Part shown: positions 62,601 to 64,000 of the stretch, one piece after another | Layout of the letters: each line of letters opens with the position of its first letter | How positions within the stretch are numbered: position 1 is the first letter of the stretch | Source of the DNA: Pseudoalteromonas sp. '520P1 No. 423' | GTDB taxonomy: Bacteria > Pseudomonadota > Gammaproteobacteria > Enterobacterales > Alteromonadaceae | Length of the DNA stretch: 64,000 bases | Direction of reading: 5' to 3' | Assembly (NCBI RefSeq): GCF_001269985.1 | Contig: NZ_BBZB01000002.1 | Coordinates: 1,240,001 to 1,304,000, forward strand | Program-made: the position numbers and the translations under genes | Notes under the pieces: model-generated | Told to the model about the DNA's origin: nothing | The model's input: the letters and a program-made list of their open reading frames with translations, nothing else | The model's database searches: none

Positions 62601-63075
62601 TTGACCGATCCTGCCAGTATGCCAAGCCAGTGCTATGACTTAATCGCCCTAGCTTCAATGAATTTAAACAGCATCAACATCACTGAAATAGTTGAGAAAA
62701 CTAAAGCTCAGTTACAAGAAGATAAGACGCTCACGCCTGCGTTGAAGCTGTCTAACGAGATTATTCTTGTTATCGTTGTTATGCTTGCCAGTAAATTGGG
62801 ACTTAACAGTACGGCATTGCTTGCTCTTGGATAACGTTAACCCAATCATCCTGAGTTTTTTCTACTGGTGGTAAAGGGTCGGTTATGACAGCGTGAAGAG
62901 TATGGCTTGTTAAACGCTTACGCCAAGCATAGAAGCATGATGTGTTGAGTTTTTGCTGTTTGCAAAAGGCGGCTATTTGCATACTGCTTGCAGCATGTTG
63001 TTCGAAAATTTGTTGCCATTGCTCAGGTGTTCTGTGGATATTTGCCATTCTTTTACTTGGTAAGTAGATGATGAC
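62583..63075. mobile_element. Fused fragments of two IS66-family genes
   Basis: Plus strand 62601-62834: LTPALKLSNEIILVIVVML followed by LGLNST matches the N-terminus of the IS66 transposase TnpC (LTPALKxxVExLIxVIxxL...LNSTNSS). Minus strand from ATG 63048: IHRTPEQWQQIFEQHAASSM, QIAAFCKQQKLNTSCFYAWRK matches TnpA of IS66 elements. The two parts face each other and meet at about 62803-62834, an arrangement no intact IS66 has. A deletion has fused pieces of two elements or inverted one. Confidence 0.75.
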
Positions 63076-63150
63076 ATTACTTTAGGGGATTTAGGCTAGA
63101 ATGGAATACGCCTCAAATTGATCACAAGCACAATTATACAAAGTAATACG

Positions 63151-63249
63151 ATGTCTATTCCTCCCAGTATCTATGGGTTATTTATGTTTTTATCTGCGGG
63201 GCTCTTCTCTATCACTATGCTAAGAAAAGATAATAAAAGAAATAATTAA
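63151..63249 (+). CDS. Possible 32-residue membrane protein
   Basis: ATG 63151 opens MSIPPSIYGLFMFLSAGLFS then ITMLRKDNKRNN, a single helix with a basic tail, a topology typical of small membrane proteins. The RBS is weak. It sits next to IS66 remnants. No family is recognised. Confidence 0.35.
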   Translation: MSIPPSIYGLFMFLSAGLFSITMLRKDNKRNN

Positions 63250-63301
63250 CCACTTTAATTCTATAAAAAGATAAAACTTATAATTAAAACAGTGCAATAA
63301 A

Positions 63302-63620
63302 ATGCAAAGTATGAGTTTACCCCAAGTAAAAAGTAATATTGATGAATCGAAAAGCAGTCACTTTAAATTTATTATTATAGTGATTTGTAGTTTAATAAAT
63401 ATGATGATGGCTTTTACTGCAGCTTCTGTCAGTACTGAAGGCACCTACCAAAGTCTAAATAGGTGATTTACTTATTTCAGGTACAGTTTTTATGGCGTTT
63501 GGAGCACTATTTATTGCTCCTTTTGCTGATAAAGTAGGTAAAAAATTCATACTTCTTACTTTAACCATTGAGACAATTTATGGTGCAGGGTTTAGGTATA
63601 TCGCTTTTAACCCCTTTTAA
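63302..63620 (+). pseudogene. MFS transporter pseudogene (N-terminal part)
   Basis: From ATG 63302: a polar head, KFIIIVICSLINMMMAFTAA (TM1), SVSTEGTYQS, then shifted frames with IGDLLISGTVFMAFGALFIA and PFADKVGKKFILLTLTIETI, which is TM2 to TM3 with the loop D-K-V-G-K-K, the classic MFS motif (D-R-x-G-R-K). It breaks off near 63620. The gene is out of frame at least twice. Belongs to the aromatic-acid/sugar-type MFS class at best guess. Confidence 0.6.
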
Positions 63621-63649
63621 ACTGTTTTATTACTTGCTTGAATGATTCA

Positions 63650-63841
63650 AAGTACTATCTTTTCTTCATTACCATGTATATGTGATCCCATTGAAGAGTT
63701 TGCAGGCATAGTAACTCTTAATGCAAAGTCCCATACACCTTTTAGCTCTTCACGACGAAATACTTCTTGAATTTCTATTTCACCTTGACCATCGTGACTA
63801 TTTTGATCCGTTACTTTATCGCATGTAATATAGCTTTAAAT
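63650..63841 (-). pseudogene. Cupin-domain fragment
   Basis: The minus strand reads DKVTDQNSHDGQGEIEIQEV, FRREELKGVWDFALRVTMPA and NSSMGSHIHGNEEKIV in one frame, matching the metal-binding front of cupins (W-DF-x-R-V-x-M-P-x-x-S-x-G-x-H-x-H-x-x-E-E). The protein then stops, so it lacks about half a domain. The start is uncertain; a stop follows the first Met codons near 63841. Confidence 0.6.
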
Positions 63842-63862
63842 CATAAATAATCCTTTATTTTG

Positions 63863-64000
63863 CTACTTATTATTCACTTCAAGCTCTTGAGAAAAATCAG
63901 CAGTATTTTTAGTTAGATTTATAAATTGACTTGCAAATAATGAAGCAACAGCAATCAATGCTCCTGCATAAAATACCAACGAATTGTCAATGAGCCAAAT
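63863..64000 (-). CDS. MFS transporter, C-terminal end only (cut by window edge)
   Basis: The minus strand frame from the edge reads IWLIDNSLVFYAGALIAVAS, LFASQFINLTKNTADFSQEL, EVNNK, ending at TAG 63863-63865. The hydrophobic last helix followed by a polar tail fits the end of MFS or EmrB-type transporters. The gene runs off the right edge, so little more can be said. Confidence 0.5.
   Translation of the reverse strand: MWLIDNSLVFYAGALIAVASLFASQFINLTKNTADFSQELEVNNK

Overview
This looks like a chromosome segment of a low-GC marine gammaproteobacterium of the Alteromonadales type (Pseudoalteromonas, Colwellia or Thalassotalea relatives). The basis is inference: AT-rich coding DNA, many TonB receptors with Fur boxes, a Vibrio-like alkaline phosphatase, BCCT, NrtS, dodecin, HspQ and an OsmC-YcaO fusion. 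No rRNA, tRNA, CRISPR array or intact prophage was seen.

Layout. 1-3.4 kb: RND efflux permease (cut by the window edge) plus adaptor, divergent from a TetR regulator, with a perfect inverted repeat between them. 3.4-6.5 kb: TyrR-like regulator divergent from methionine gamma-lyase, with a sigma-54-type promoter and a 16-bp palindrome between. 6.5-9.7 kb: hspQ and a three-gene operon (zinc phospholipase C/P1-nuclease-like secreted protein, SurA/parvulin-like protein, anchored helper). 9.9-17.5 kb: chemoreceptor, eroded aldo/keto reductase, an unrecognised exported pair, and a glutamate-dehydrogenase-family gene with a lost N-terminus. 17.6-20.3 kb: Fur-box TonB receptor with a CxxC in its plug plus an exported thioredoxin-like protein. 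20.4-29.6 kb: CapA-like lipoprotein, repeat-rich lipoprotein, alkaline phosphatase, TPR protein. 29.7-37 kb: regulators, GST, YbjQ, a capsule gene and several broken genes. 36-41.3 kb: AraC/TonB receptor pair, glycosyltransferase + PAP2 phosphatase, dodecin. 41.5-46.3 kb: NrtS + soluble chemoreceptor, a decayed ISAs1-type element, the OsmC-YcaO fusion. 46.3-54 kb: decayed RstB-like kinase, BCCT transporter, acetyltransferases. 51.9-58.5 kb: a complete FecI-FecR-FecA type iron locus with PepSY/DUF3649/DUF3325-type membrane genes under a perfect Fur palindrome. 58.5-64 kb: a strongly degraded tail with truncated genes, IS66 fragments and a partial MFS gene.

Themes. (1) Iron: three TonB receptors, three Fur boxes, one AraC regulator and one cell-surface signalling system. 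(2) Sulfur/methionine: an apparently sigma-54-controlled methanethiol-producing lyase. (3) Heavy gene decay: about 15 broken genes (nonsense codons, deletions between short repeats, IS-associated truncations) beside clean intact operons, suggesting a genome undergoing reduction. The most interesting unexplained units are the phospholipase-like/SurA-like/anchor operon (6956-9663), the exported pair at 13553-16176, and the CxxC TonB receptor with its thioredoxin-like partner (17594-20242).
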